From DATJIG01 sp050260515 (lineage in GTDB: Bacteria; Pseudomonadota; Alphaproteobacteria; SMXQ01), in assembly GCA_050260515.1 (NCBI GenBank), contig JBLNCI010000044.1, positions 27,117 through 91,116 of the forward strand: DNA of 64,000 nt, written 5' to 3'. The position numbers and the translations under genes are program-made. The notes under the pieces were generated by a model. That model was given only the letters and a program-made list of their open reading frames with translations. It did not search any database and was not told the origin of the DNA. How positions within the stretch are numbered: position 1 is the stretch's first letter; the number at the start of each line of letters is the position of its first letter. Positions 6,907-14,778 of the stretch are shown in pieces.

Positions 6907-7701
6907 TCAGTGCATCATGTGGCCGCCGTCGACGTTCATGGTCTGGCCGGTCATGTAGTTCGACATGTCGGACAGCAGGAACATCACGGCGCCGACGAGG
7001 TCGTCCGGCACCTGGTCGCGCTTGAGCGACTTGTTGGCGAGCGCCGCCGCCTTGTTCGCGACGTACTGGTTCGACGAGTTGGCGACCTGGGTCTCGCTCA
7101 GGGTGAAGCCCGGCGACACCGAATTGACGGTGATGTTGTCGATGCCGACCTCGCGGGCGAGCGCGCGCGTGAGGCCGACGACGCCGGCCTTCGACGTCGT
7201 GTAGTGCAGACGGTTGGGCGTGCCTTCCCAGACCCGCGACGACGAGATGTTGACGATCTTGCCGCCGCCCTGCTTCTTCATGTGCGGGTAGACTGCGCGG
7301 CAGCACAGGAAGATGCCGCGCAGGTTGACCGCCATCACGCGGTCCCACTCCTCGACCGGGATCTCGAACCACGAGCGGCGCGCGAGCACGCTCATAAGGG
7401 ACGCATTGTTGACGAGGCCGTCGATGCGGCCCCACGTCTTGATCGCCGCGTCGGCCATCGCCTGGGTCGACTCGGGGCTCGAAACGTCGGTCGCCTTCGG
7501 CAGCGCCTGCCCGCCCGAGCCGTTGATCGACTTCGCGAGCGCCTCGTTGGCCTCGCCGTCGATGTCGGCGATGACGACGCGGGCGCCGGCCTCGGCGAGG
7601 CGCTGCGAGTAGACCTTGCCGATGCCCTTGGCGCCGCCGGTAATGATGATCACGCGGTCCTTGAGATCGAGCGCGGGCTTGGTGGACGAGATGTCGGCCA
7701 T
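6907..7701 (-). CDS. SDR family NAD(P)-dependent oxidoreductase
   Basis: A 264-residue classical short-chain dehydrogenase. The cofactor motif TGGAKGIG spans residues 21-28 and is followed by the acidic VVIADID, which favours NAD over NADP. NNAS is at 98-101, the catalytic Ser at about 153-154, and Tyr167 and Lys171 lie in YTTSK. It is the last gene of a five-gene minus-strand run (dioxygenase, Bug, amidohydrolase, Bug, SDR). GGGAGAA precedes its ATG. The substrate is presumably an alcohol intermediate of the same pathway. Its 3' end is echoed at 4382-4471 beyond the inserted island. Confidence 0.92.
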   Translation of the reverse strand: MADISSTKPALDLKDRVIIITGGAKGIGKVYSQRLAEAGARVVIADIDGEANEALAKSINGSGGQALPKATDVSSPESTQAMADAAIKTWGRIDGLVNNASLMSVLARRSWFEIPVEEWDRVMAVNLRGIFLCCRAVYPHMKKQGGGKIVNISSSRVWEGTPNRLHYTTSKAGVVGLTRALAREVGIDNITVNSVSPGFTLSETQVANSSNQYVANKAAALANKSLKRDQVPDDLVGAVMFLLSDMSNYMTGQTMNVDGGHMMH

Positions 7702-7740
7702 GACGGAACGTTCTCCCGGTGGAGTGATGGGTGGCGGGGA

Positions 7741-8799
7741 CTAGCGCTTCGGCCCCGCGAGGATTTCCTTGGCGCGGGCGACGGTGGCGGGCGGCGCCGC
7801 GTACATGCGGCCGATCAGCGCCTGCACCTCCTCGCCCGACACCGGGCGGATCTCGACCTTCGCCTTGTCTGCGTCGGCGAGCAGCTCGGGGTCGGCGAGC
7901 GCGTCCATGAAGCCCTTGCGCAGCGCGGCGGCGCGCTCGGCGGGGGTGTTCGGGGGCAGCACGTACGGCCGGCCGAACACGAGCTGGCCGTAGATCAGCT
8001 CGACGACCGCCTTGTCGGCGGGCTTGGCAAGCTTGGCCAGCACCGGGACCTTCTCGGCATCGAGCACCGGATGCCCCGAGAGCGATTCCTGGAGGATCGG
8101 CTTCACCCGGCCGGTCTCCTTCCAGTCGGGATACTGGCTCGCCATGCTCGAGTAGTAGACGCCGCAGATACCGGCGACCTCGTTGCGCTCGAGCGCAAGG
8201 CCGATCTCGCGCGTGCCGGGATAGCCCGACACGAGGTGGAACTTGGTGCCGATCAGCCGGTTGTCGGCGAGCGGGAAGTCGCGGGTCGAGCCGCCGGCGG
8301 CGGACGCGCCGACGAGGATCTCGTTCGCCTGCGCCTCCTTCAGCGTCTTGGCCGGCGACGCCTTGCCGACGATGCAGACGCTGACCTCGCGATTGGTCGA
8401 GCCGAGATAGACGAATTTGTTGGCGTCGAACTGGGGCGGACCCTTGGGCTCGCCGAGCAGCGGATCGACCAGCGCCCCCGAGAACAGCGCCGCGATCGAC
8501 GTGCCGTCCTTGGGCGCGACGTTGTAGCTGTACGACGCCGCCTTCTGGCTGCCGGCGCCCGGCAGGTTCTTCGGCACGACGTTGGGGTTGCCGGGCACGT
8601 GCTTGCCGAGATGGCGCGCCAGCACGCGCGAGTAGGTGTCGTAACCGCCGCCGACGTCGCTGCCGATGATCAGCTCGATCGCCTTGCCCTTGTAGAAGCG
8701 CGCAACGGCGTCGCCCGCGTCCTGGGCGAGCGCTCCGCCCGGCGTCGACGCGACCGCGAGGGCCGCGACCGCCAGCACCGCGGCACTCCGCGGGATCAT
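7741..8799 (-). CDS. Bug/TctC-family periplasmic solute-binding protein (2 of 7)
   Basis: A 352-residue exported protein with a signal peptide (MIPRSAAVLAVAALAVA to GGALAQ). FYKGKAIELIIGSDVGGGYD and VVPKNLPGAGS are the family ligand-pocket blocks. The ATG at 8799 fits the signal peptide. An ATG at 8838 overlaps the end of the amidohydrolase gene and would allow translational coupling, so the true start is not certain. It lies between the amidohydrolase and the SDR in one operon, which suggests that its ligand feeds that pathway. No TctA or TctB gene is nearby. Confidence 0.88.
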   Translation of the reverse strand: MIPRSAAVLAVAALAVASTPGGALAQDAGDAVARFYKGKAIELIIGSDVGGGYDTYSRVLARHLGKHVPGNPNVVPKNLPGAGSQKAASYSYNVAPKDGTSIAALFSGALVDPLLGEPKGPPQFDANKFVYLGSTNREVSVCIVGKASPAKTLKEAQANEILVGASAAGGSTRDFPLADNRLIGTKFHLVSGYPGTREIGLALERNEVAGICGVYYSSMASQYPDWKETGRVKPILQESLSGHPVLDAEKVPVLAKLAKPADKAVVELIYGQLVFGRPYVLPPNTPAERAAALRKGFMDALADPELLADADKAKVEIRPVSGEEVQALIGRMYAAPPATVARAKEILAGPKR

Positions 8800-8824
8800 T
8801 GCCGTGTTCCCCGGCGCACGCGCG

Positions 8825-9883
8825 TCAGTGAATGCCATAGAGCGCCTGGGCGTTGGGGCCGAGGATCTTCTCGACCGCCGCGGCGCCGATCTTATTGCCG
8901 CTCTTCAGCATGCGCAGCGCCTCGATCTCGGTCGAGGTGTCGTGGTGGCCGTAGTCGGTGCCGACCACCAGATTGTCCTCGCCGGCGTACTGGAGCACGT
9001 AGGGCAGGTCGTCGGTGACCTGACAGGCGACGTACATGTTGTACTGCTTCATCGCATCCTTCGGCAGGCGCTTGCCGCGGCGCTTGAAGCGGAGCTCGAG
9101 GTCGTTGAGGACGTAGGGCACCCACTGCGCCGACGTCTCGACGAAGCCCCAGCGGACCTTGGGGAACTTCTCGGGGATGCCGTCCATGATCAGCGAGTGG
9201 AACGCGCCGATCACCGGCAGCTTGGCGCGGTTGAAGCCGCCCTCGTCGTGATAGACCTCGTAGTGCTGGAACGAATTGTTGCCCGAGTGCATGCCGATGC
9301 AGAGATCGAGCTTGCCGGCGATCTCGTAGAGCGGGAAGAAGTACGGATCGCACAGCCGCCGCTCGGCCTCGAGGCCGCGGACGAAGATGCCGCAGGCGCC
9401 GTGGTCCTTGGCCCAGCGCAGCTCGTTCTCCCACTCGGACGGCGTGTAGACGGGGAGCTTGGCGACCCACAGCAGGCGCTCCTTGCCGCGCTTCCAGATC
9501 TCGCCGAGCCAGCGGTTGTAGGACCGCACGAGCGCAAGCTCGACCTTCGGGTTCAGCGTGATCGGCCGCAGGAACAGCGTCGGGTAGAGCACCTGCACGT
9601 CGATCGACAACTCGTCCATGTGGGCGAGGCGCTTCTCGATGTCGCGCATCTCTCGCGCTTCCTCGGCGGTGTTGGAGCCGACGTTGACTTCCTTCGGCTG
9701 CAGCCGGCCGTCGACCACCCACGCCTCGCGGACGCGGTTGCCCTCGTTGCTCTTGGTGCTGCTGTCGGACGCGTACTCGACCACCAGCGGCCGGAGCGCC
9801 TTCTCCGCCTCGGGGATGTAGCTCCACGTCGTCGTGGTCTCGAGGACGTGGGCGTCGGAATCGATGGTGGCCAAGCGACGCAT
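8825..9883 (-). CDS. amidohydrolase family protein (COG2159-like metal hydrolase)
   Basis: A 352-residue TIM-barrel hydrolase. It opens with IDSDAHVLE, where the Asp-x-His replaces the usual HxH metal motif. Metal-binding histidines lie in CIGMHSGNN, and a late acidic residue in VVGTDYGHHDTS completes the site. Families of this type include decarboxylases acting on aromatic acids (ACMSD- or gamma-resorcylate-decarboxylase-like) as well as C-N or C-C hydrolases. The exact reaction is not deducible. It is placed between two Bug binding proteins and downstream of a TauD-like dioxygenase in the same operon, which points to catabolism of an oxygenated organic acid. Confidence 0.88.
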   Translation of the reverse strand: MRRLATIDSDAHVLETTTTWSYIPEAEKALRPLVVEYASDSSTKSNEGNRVREAWVVDGRLQPKEVNVGSNTAEEAREMRDIEKRLAHMDELSIDVQVLYPTLFLRPITLNPKVELALVRSYNRWLGEIWKRGKERLLWVAKLPVYTPSEWENELRWAKDHGACGIFVRGLEAERRLCDPYFFPLYEIAGKLDLCIGMHSGNNSFQHYEVYHDEGGFNRAKLPVIGAFHSLIMDGIPEKFPKVRWGFVETSAQWVPYVLNDLELRFKRRGKRLPKDAMKQYNMYVACQVTDDLPYVLQYAGEDNLVVGTDYGHHDTSTEIEALRMLKSGNKIGAAAVEKILGPNAQALYGIH

Positions 9884-9964
9884 TGACGATGTCTCCTGAT
9901 GGGCGGCGATGTTGACGATGAGCGGGCGACCGGGGTCGTTCCCGGCCGTATGTCTTGGTGGCGG

Positions 9965-10999
9965 CTATTTCTTGGTGATCTGGGCGTCGGCCGCGGCCTT
10001 GATGATGTCGGGCGGCGTCGCGAACATCCTGGTCACGAGCTCCTGCACGCGGTCGCCCGAGACCGGGTTGACCTCGAGCTTCGCTTTCGCCGCCTCGGCC
10101 TTGTAGCCCTCGTCCTTCTGCGCGGCGAGGAACGCCTCGCGCAGCGCCTTGACGCGATCCGCGGGCACGCCCGGCGGCAGCACGTACGGCCGGCCGAACT
10201 CGAGCTGGCCGAAGATCAGCTCGAGGATCTGGCGGTCGCGGTCGGTCTTGACGAAGTCCCAGACCATCGGCACGCCGCGCTTCTCGAGGTCGGGATGCGG
10301 CTTGAGCGCCATCTGGACCCAGAACACCAGCTTGTCCTCGCGCAGCCAGTCCTGGCTCTGGGTGACGATCGAGGACCAGAGCTGGCCGCAGATGCCGTGG
10401 ATCTCGCCGCGCTCCATGGCGAGCAGCATGTCCTTGGAGCCTTCATAGCCGGCGACGATGCGGAGCTTCGAGCCGAGCACGTTCTGCAGCGCGGCGGCGA
10501 AGTCGCGCGACGAGCCGCCCGAGGCGGACGCGCCGACGATGGCCTCGGTGGTGAAGGTGTCCTTCAGCGTCTTCACCGGCGCCTCGTGCCAGATCATGCA
10601 CGTCGCGACCTCGTTGTTGGCGCTGCCGAGGTAGCCGAACCTGGTCGGGTCGTACTGGGTGCGCTTCCGGGCGTCGAACAGCGCGTCCATGATCGCGCCC
10701 GGGAACAGCGCGCCGAACGTCGAGCCGTCCTTCGGCGACACCGCGTACAGCGTCGCCGCGGCCTTGGCCGAGCCCGCGCCCGGCACGTTCTTCGGCACGA
10801 TGTTCGGGTTGCCCGGGATGTAGTCGGGCATGTGGCGGGCGATCAGCCGCGCGTAGAGATCGAAGCCGCCGCCCGGGGCCGAGCCGATCAGCACGTCCAT
10901 CTGGCGGCCCTTGTAGAACGACTCGACGCTCTGGGCGTCGGCGGTGCCGGCAATGGCGACCGAGGCCGCGACCGCGGCGATGGCTGCAAGGCGCTTCAT
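9965..10999 (-). CDS. Bug/TctC-family periplasmic solute-binding protein (3 of 7)
   Basis: A 344-residue exported protein starting MKRLAAIAAVAASVAIAG with cleavage after ADAQ. FYKGRQMDVLIGSAPGGGFD and IVPKNVPGAGS are the ligand-binding blocks. Its ATG at 10999 follows CGGAGA. It starts 31 bp after the dioxygenase stop and ends about 80 bp before the amidohydrolase start, so the genes form one operon read from the promoter at 11943-11971. It resembles the Bug proteins at 7741 and 46409 more in architecture than in detail, which suggests different ligands. Confidence 0.9.
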   Translation of the reverse strand: MKRLAAIAAVAASVAIAGTADAQSVESFYKGRQMDVLIGSAPGGGFDLYARLIARHMPDYIPGNPNIVPKNVPGAGSAKAAATLYAVSPKDGSTFGALFPGAIMDALFDARKRTQYDPTRFGYLGSANNEVATCMIWHEAPVKTLKDTFTTEAIVGASASGGSSRDFAAALQNVLGSKLRIVAGYEGSKDMLLAMERGEIHGICGQLWSSIVTQSQDWLREDKLVFWVQMALKPHPDLEKRGVPMVWDFVKTDRDRQILELIFGQLEFGRPYVLPPGVPADRVKALREAFLAAQKDEGYKAEAAKAKLEVNPVSGDRVQELVTRMFATPPDIIKAAADAQITKK

Positions 11000-11030
11000 G
11001 GTGTCTCCGTGGAGGCTCTCGTCAAGCACG

Positions 11031-11888
11031 TCAGATGGGCTGCTCGCCCTGGATGGTGAAGCGGCGGAGGTGGCGCCGCTGCTCGGGATCGAAATCGGTG
11101 CGGGCGTGAGCGGTGCAGCGATTGTCCCACAGCAGCAGGTCGCCGACGCGCCACTTGTGGGTGTAGCGGTAATCGGGATTCTCGACCGCGTCGAACAAGA
11201 CGTCGAGGACGTTGCGGCTGTCGCGCTCCGACAAGCCGTCGATGCGGTCGGTCATGAGGCGGCACACGTACAGCGCGGTGCGATGGGACAGCGGATGCAC
11301 GCGCCCGACCGGATGGGCGTAGTGCGGCAGCGCCTCGCGCTCGGTCGCCGTGAAGCGGTCACTGCGCGTCGCGCCGTAGTCGAAGTAGTGCACGGCCTTG
11401 CGCGTCTTGAGCTCGTTGCGCAGATCGGGCGGCAGACGGTCCCACGCGGTGTAGAGATTGGTGAACATCGTGTCGCCGCCCTCGGACGGCACCTCGATCG
11501 CGTACAGGCAGGTGCCGGTCGCCGGCAGCGCCGTGTAGCACTGGTCGATGTGGAACTCCATCTCGCCCTCGGGGAGCGAGCCGATGTACTTGCCGTCCTT
11601 CTTGAGGTTGGAGACGTACATGACGCCAGCCGGCGCGTCGGTCCCCTCGCTGCGCGTCTCCTTCGGGCGCGTGCGGTCGCCGAGCGCGCCGAAGATCGCG
11701 CAGAACCGTCGCTGATCCTCGACCGAGAGATTCGCCTGATCGCGGATGACCAGCACGAGATGCGCGGTCCACGCGTCGCGCAGCGCCTGCTGCGTCGCCG
11801 CGTCGAGCGGCCGCGACAGATCGAGGCTGCGGATCTCCGCGCCCAGCGCGTCGCCCAAAGGCGCGACGTCGATCGTCGCAACCGCCAT
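11031..11888 (-). CDS. TauD/TfdA family Fe(II)/2-oxoglutarate dioxygenase
   Basis: A 285-residue paralogue of the enzyme at 2148-2999. The iron ligands are His113 and Asp115 in FHIDQCY and the distal His in DNRCTAHARTD, followed by the Arg-rich RRHLRRFTIQGE that binds 2-oxoglutarate. The ATG at 11888 has GGGGAGA at good spacing. It is the first gene of the operon dioxygenase-Bug-amidohydrolase-Bug-SDR, and a promoter with an overlapping palindromic operator lies just upstream. The enzyme probably performs the first oxidation of the substrate imported through the neighbouring binding proteins. Confidence 0.92.
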   Translation of the reverse strand: MAVATIDVAPLGDALGAEIRSLDLSRPLDAATQQALRDAWTAHLVLVIRDQANLSVEDQRRFCAIFGALGDRTRPKETRSEGTDAPAGVMYVSNLKKDGKYIGSLPEGEMEFHIDQCYTALPATGTCLYAIEVPSEGGDTMFTNLYTAWDRLPPDLRNELKTRKAVHYFDYGATRSDRFTATEREALPHYAHPVGRVHPLSHRTALYVCRLMTDRIDGLSERDSRNVLDVLFDAVENPDYRYTHKWRVGDLLLWDNRCTAHARTDFDPEQRRHLRRFTIQGEQPI

Positions 11889-11926
11889 CCGTGCTCTCCC
11901 CTGGTGGTTCCCGAGCGGGATTGTCG

Positions 11927-11945
11927 TAAGAAATCTAAGGGTATT
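11927..11945 (-). promoter_or_regulatory. palindromic operator, TAACCCTTAGAATTCTAAG family (site 2)
   Basis: The minus strand reads ATACCCTTAGATTTCTTAC. It overlaps the last bases of the -10 box and the predicted start of the 11888 operon, the same placement as site 1 on the other dioxygenase gene. Confidence 0.6.
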
Positions 11946-11971
11946 GTGGCAGCGCGCCGCCACGCCGTCAA
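11943..11971 (-). promoter_or_regulatory. sigma-70-type promoter of the dioxygenase-Bug-amidohydrolase operon
   Basis: On the minus strand, -35 TTGACG (11966-11971), a 17-bp spacer and -10 CACAAT (11943-11948). The 5' leader would be about 50 bases. Confidence 0.65.
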
Positions 11972-12020
11972 ATAACGAGGCGCCATTTCATTTTCGCCCG
12001 AGCGCGCGCCGCAGCGCGCG

Positions 12021-12413
12021 CTAGTCGGCTCCGGCCCAGAGCCCGATCAGCGCGGTGACCGCGATCACCGCGAGGCTGCCGTTGACGACGATCAGCAGCC
12101 ACGGCGGGAGGCGCCGCGCGTCGGGCCTCGGGCGCAGGTAGCCGGGCGTCAGCTCGCGCCACACGCCGGCGATGAACGCGAAGGCGCTGAACACCAGCAG
12201 CACCGTGGCCGCGGTCCACAGCGCCCAGCCGGGCGCGATGTCGGCCAGCAGCGGCTTGGCCCCGACTCCGCTCGCCAGCGCGGCGAGCCCGGTGCGCACC
12301 CACGCGGCGTAGGTTCGCTCCGCCGCGTAGACCGTCCGGTCGGCGGCGAGCCGCGTGCGCCGATCCACGCTGTCGTCCGAGTCCGCCACGTCCGCTCCCA
12401 CGGTCCGCTTCAT
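12021..12413 (-). CDS. DUF202 family small inner-membrane protein
   Basis: About 130 residues of the YidH/DUF202 type. A conserved N-terminal block (LAADRTVYAAERTYAAWVRTG) contains the ER-T-AW signature. It is followed by three hydrophobic segments, roughly GLAALASGVGAKPLL, LWTAATVLLVFSAFAFIAGVW and PPWLLIVVNGSLAVIAVTALI. The function of the family is unknown. The start is uncertain: ATG 12413, GTG 12425, or an internal GTG with a better Shine-Dalgarno sequence. It is separated from the aldolase genes by a strong terminator, so it is transcribed on its own. Confidence 0.8.
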   Translation of the reverse strand: MKRTVGADVADSDDSVDRRTRLAADRTVYAAERTYAAWVRTGLAALASGVGAKPLLADIAPGWALWTAATVLLVFSAFAFIAGVWRELTPGYLRPRPDARRLPPWLLIVVNGSLAVIAVTALIGLWAGAD

Positions 12414-12454
12414 TCCCTGCGACACAAACGAGAACCGTCGCGTCAGAAACGAAA

Positions 12455-12480
12455 AACGGGGCGGATGTCTCCGCCCCGTT
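12455..12480 (-). terminator. intrinsic terminator of the class II aldolase genes
   Basis: A perfect 11-bp stem (AACGGGGCGGA / TCCGCCCCGTT) with a 4-base loop, followed on the minus strand by TTTCGTTTC directly after the TT end of the stem. It lies 25 bp past the aldolase stop at 12505. Confidence 0.88.
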
Positions 12481-12504
12481 TCGTGTTGTTTCGTCGACCT
12501 TCGG

Positions 12505-13236
12505 CTACTCGAGCTCCCAGGACTTCTCCAGGATGCCCGACTTCTTGCCGTTGGTGACGTAGTACTTCCACAGCTTCTTGACGTGGTGGTCGCGCGCCTC
12601 GGTCTTGAGGATCGAGTCCATCTCCGCGTCGGTCAGCGGCTCGAGTCCGGCGCCCATCGACATCGTCTCGATCTGCGCCTTCGCGTTCTCCTCGAAGTGC
12701 ACGGTGTCGACCATCAGCGCCGGCACCGATTCGGCGACCAGCACCATGCCGTGGGCGCGCATCAGCGCGACGTTGTGGTGCGCGAGCGTCTCGGCCAGCG
12801 CCACGCCCTGCTCCTTGCGCTTGATGTGCGAGGGATCGTTGTGGATCGGGAACCCCGACTTCCAGCGCGAGGCGCGAGCGCGCATCGGCAGGAGCTTCGC
12901 CGTCTTCGTCATGGTGAAGGCGATCGCGAGCTCGGAGTGGTTGTGGATCACCGCGTGGACGTCGGGGCGCTTGCGGTAGATCTCGGCGTGGATCGCGGTC
13001 TCGGACGGCGGCTTGCCGTCGCCCTCGAGCACCTTGCAGTCCATGTCGACCAGCAGCACCGATTCGGGGCGGACCTCGGTGCGCGGCTCGGTGCGGATCT
13101 GGATGTAGAAGCGGTCGCCTTCGGGGGCGCGCGCGCTGATGTGGCCGCTGTAGGTCAGCAGGCCCTCGTCGTTCAGGATGCGGGTCGCCGCCGCAACCTG
13201 GGCGCGCAGCAGCGCGCCGGTGTTTGCCGTAGCCAT
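12505..13236 (-). CDS. class II aldolase/adducin family protein
   Basis: A 243-residue protein of the zinc-dependent class II aldolase/adducin fold. YSGHISAR near the N terminus, the central HNHSELAIAFTM and MRAHGMVLVAES carry the family's metal-binding histidines. Members cleave phosphorylated sugars such as fuculose phosphate, or decarboxylate or dehydrate related acids; the substrate is open. It lies 75 bp downstream of a paralogue and ends at a strong terminator. The two presumably form one transcription unit. Confidence 0.9.
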   Translation of the reverse strand: MATANTGALLRAQVAAATRILNDEGLLTYSGHISARAPEGDRFYIQIRTEPRTEVRPESVLLVDMDCKVLEGDGKPPSETAIHAEIYRKRPDVHAVIHNHSELAIAFTMTKTAKLLPMRARASRWKSGFPIHNDPSHIKRKEQGVALAETLAHHNVALMRAHGMVLVAESVPALMVDTVHFEENAKAQIETMSMGAGLEPLTDAEMDSILKTEARDHHVKKLWKYYVTNGKKSGILEKSWELE

Positions 13237-13310
13237 CGGATCTCCCTCGTTTCTGAGGGGGCGGAGTGTAGCCGAACGCGGCGCCGACGCCTACTCCGCC
13301 GGCCGGGCCG

Positions 13311-14063
13311 TCAGCGCAGAAGCCCGACCCAGTCGGACGGGATGACGCCGTCCTCGAGCCCGGCCTCGACGTAGTAGGACCACAGCTTCTCGACGTGGTC
13401 GGCGCGGTTGGAGCGCGCCGTCAGCAGCTCGAGCTCGGCGGCGGTCAGCGGCTTGAGCTTGCCGATCTGGGTCGCCTGGATGTGGGCCTTGGCGTTCTCC
13501 TCGAAGTGCACCGCGTCGATCATCAGCGCCGGCACGCTCTCGGCGAGGATCACCCCGCCGTGGGCCCGCAGCAGCGCCGCGTTGTTGCGGCCGACCGTCG
13601 CCGCGAGCTCCTTGCCCTGCTTCATGGTCTTGATGTGGCTCGGGTCCATGTGGGTCGGCACGCCCGATTTCCAGCGCACCGCGTGCGACTTCATCAGCGC
13701 GATGTCGACGCCCTCGACCATGGTGAAGGCCGCGGCGAGCTCCGAATGCGTGTGCACCACCGCGTGGGTGTCCGGGCGCGCGCGCAGGATCTCCGAATGG
13801 ATGAACACCTCGATCGGCGGCTTGTAGCCCGGCGGGCCCTCGAGCACGTTGGCGTCGAGGTCGCACACCACCAGGCTGTCGGGGCTCACCTGCGCCCGGC
13901 TCTGGGAGAACGACTGGATCAGGAACGCGTCGCGATCCGGCAGCCGCACGCTCATGTGGCCCGAGTAGTTGAGGATCTTCTCGCGATGCAGCAGCCGGGT
14001 GCAGGCGGCGAGTTGCGCGCGCAGCGGCGCGACCTTGGGGTCGGTGTTCCAGCGGGTGGCCAT
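13311..14063 (-). CDS. class II aldolase/adducin family protein (paralogue)
   Basis: A 250-residue paralogue of the gene at 12505-13236. It has YSGHMSVR, HTHSELAAAFTM and LRAHGGVILAES in the same order, so all metal ligands are retained. The substrate-facing loops differ, and tandem copies of this family often act on two stereoisomers or form hetero-oligomers; which applies here is unknown. The gene is 59 bp downstream of the MarR regulator and on the same strand, so it may be co-transcribed with it. Confidence 0.9.
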   Translation of the reverse strand: MATRWNTDPKVAPLRAQLAACTRLLHREKILNYSGHMSVRLPDRDAFLIQSFSQSRAQVSPDSLVVCDLDANVLEGPPGYKPPIEVFIHSEILRARPDTHAVVHTHSELAAAFTMVEGVDIALMKSHAVRWKSGVPTHMDPSHIKTMKQGKELAATVGRNNAALLRAHGGVILAESVPALMIDAVHFEENAKAHIQATQIGKLKPLTAAELELLTARSNRADHVEKLWSYYVEAGLEDGVIPSDWVGLLR

Positions 14064-14122
14064 GTCGGAGTGCTCTGACGACGAGGAGGGAAACGGAACG
14101 CGGGGAACTTAGCCGCTCGGGA

Positions 14123-14617
14123 TCACGGGGTGAAGTGGTCGAGGTTCTTCTTCATCGACGCGAGCAGCGCCTTCATGCGCTCGAGGTCGCCGTCGCCGAT
14201 GCCGCGCGTCGCCACGCGGTTGATCTCCGGCACGAACGGCAAGAGCTTCGCCTTCAGCGCGCGGCCCTTGTCGGTGAGAAAGATGTTGATCTTGCGCCGG
14301 TCCTTGACGTTGCGGACGCGTTTCACGTAGCCGCGCCGCTCCATGCCGTTGAGCGCGGTGACGGTGGTCGGCTCCATCATGCCGACGCGCTGCGAGAGCT
14401 CGCGCTGCGTGAGCCCGTCCTCGGCCCACAGCACGCGCAGGAAATACCACTGGCCGATCGACACGCCGTGCGGCGAGATCTTCGACTGCAGCGCCCGCGA
14501 GAAGCCGCGATAGGTGTCGCGCAGCACGTAGCCGATGCTGCTGTCGAACCCGGCCTCCTCGGAGGGCGGTTCGGCGCTGGTTTCGGGAAGGGGCCGGGCC
14601 TCGTTGCCGCGCGTCAT
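14123..14617 (-). CDS. MarR family transcriptional regulator
   Basis: A 164-residue winged-helix regulator. The HTH is LTQRELSQRVGMMEPTTVTA and the wing RGYVKRVRNVKDRRKINIFL with the conserved D-RR. The flanking helices form the dimer interface. Such proteins usually repress and are released by small phenolic or carboxylic ligands. A palindromic site of the TAACCCTTAGAATTCTAAG family overlaps its own -35 region. The same motif lies at the promoters of both TauD-like operons and the bicupin gene, so this protein is the best local candidate for the regulator of that set. That link is inferred from position and shared motif only. Confidence 0.93.
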   Translation of the reverse strand: MTRGNEARPLPETSAEPPSEEAGFDSSIGYVLRDTYRGFSRALQSKISPHGVSIGQWYFLRVLWAEDGLTQRELSQRVGMMEPTTVTALNGMERRGYVKRVRNVKDRRKINIFLTDKGRALKAKLLPFVPEINRVATRGIGDGDLERMKALLASMKKNLDHFTP

Positions 14618-14708
14618 CGTTCCTGCCGCGTTGTTTCGCTGCGTGTTGTCGCCGGAAAAACGAGCCTCGACGGGGACCTCGAATTGCCGGAGAGCCTCTC
14701 CGCGGGTT

Positions 14709-14736
14709 ATTGTAATGGGTAAACTTAGAATTCCAA
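14709..14736 (-). promoter_or_regulatory. probable marR promoter
   Basis: On the minus strand, -35 TTGGAA (14731-14736), a 16-bp spacer and -10 TACAAT (14709-14714). The palindromic operator at 14722-14743 covers the -35 and spacer. Confidence 0.5.
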
Positions 14737-14743
14737 GGGTTAC
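14722..14743. promoter_or_regulatory. palindromic operator, TAACCCTTAGAATTCTAAG family (site 3)
   Basis: The most symmetric of the four sites: the plus strand contains CTTAGAATTCCAAG, one mismatch from a perfect palindrome, flanked by GGTTAC. It lies between marR and queG, so it may control both. Confidence 0.62.
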
Positions 14744-14778
14744 CCCCGCGGCGATGGCGCGGGTTCGATCGGCATTTG

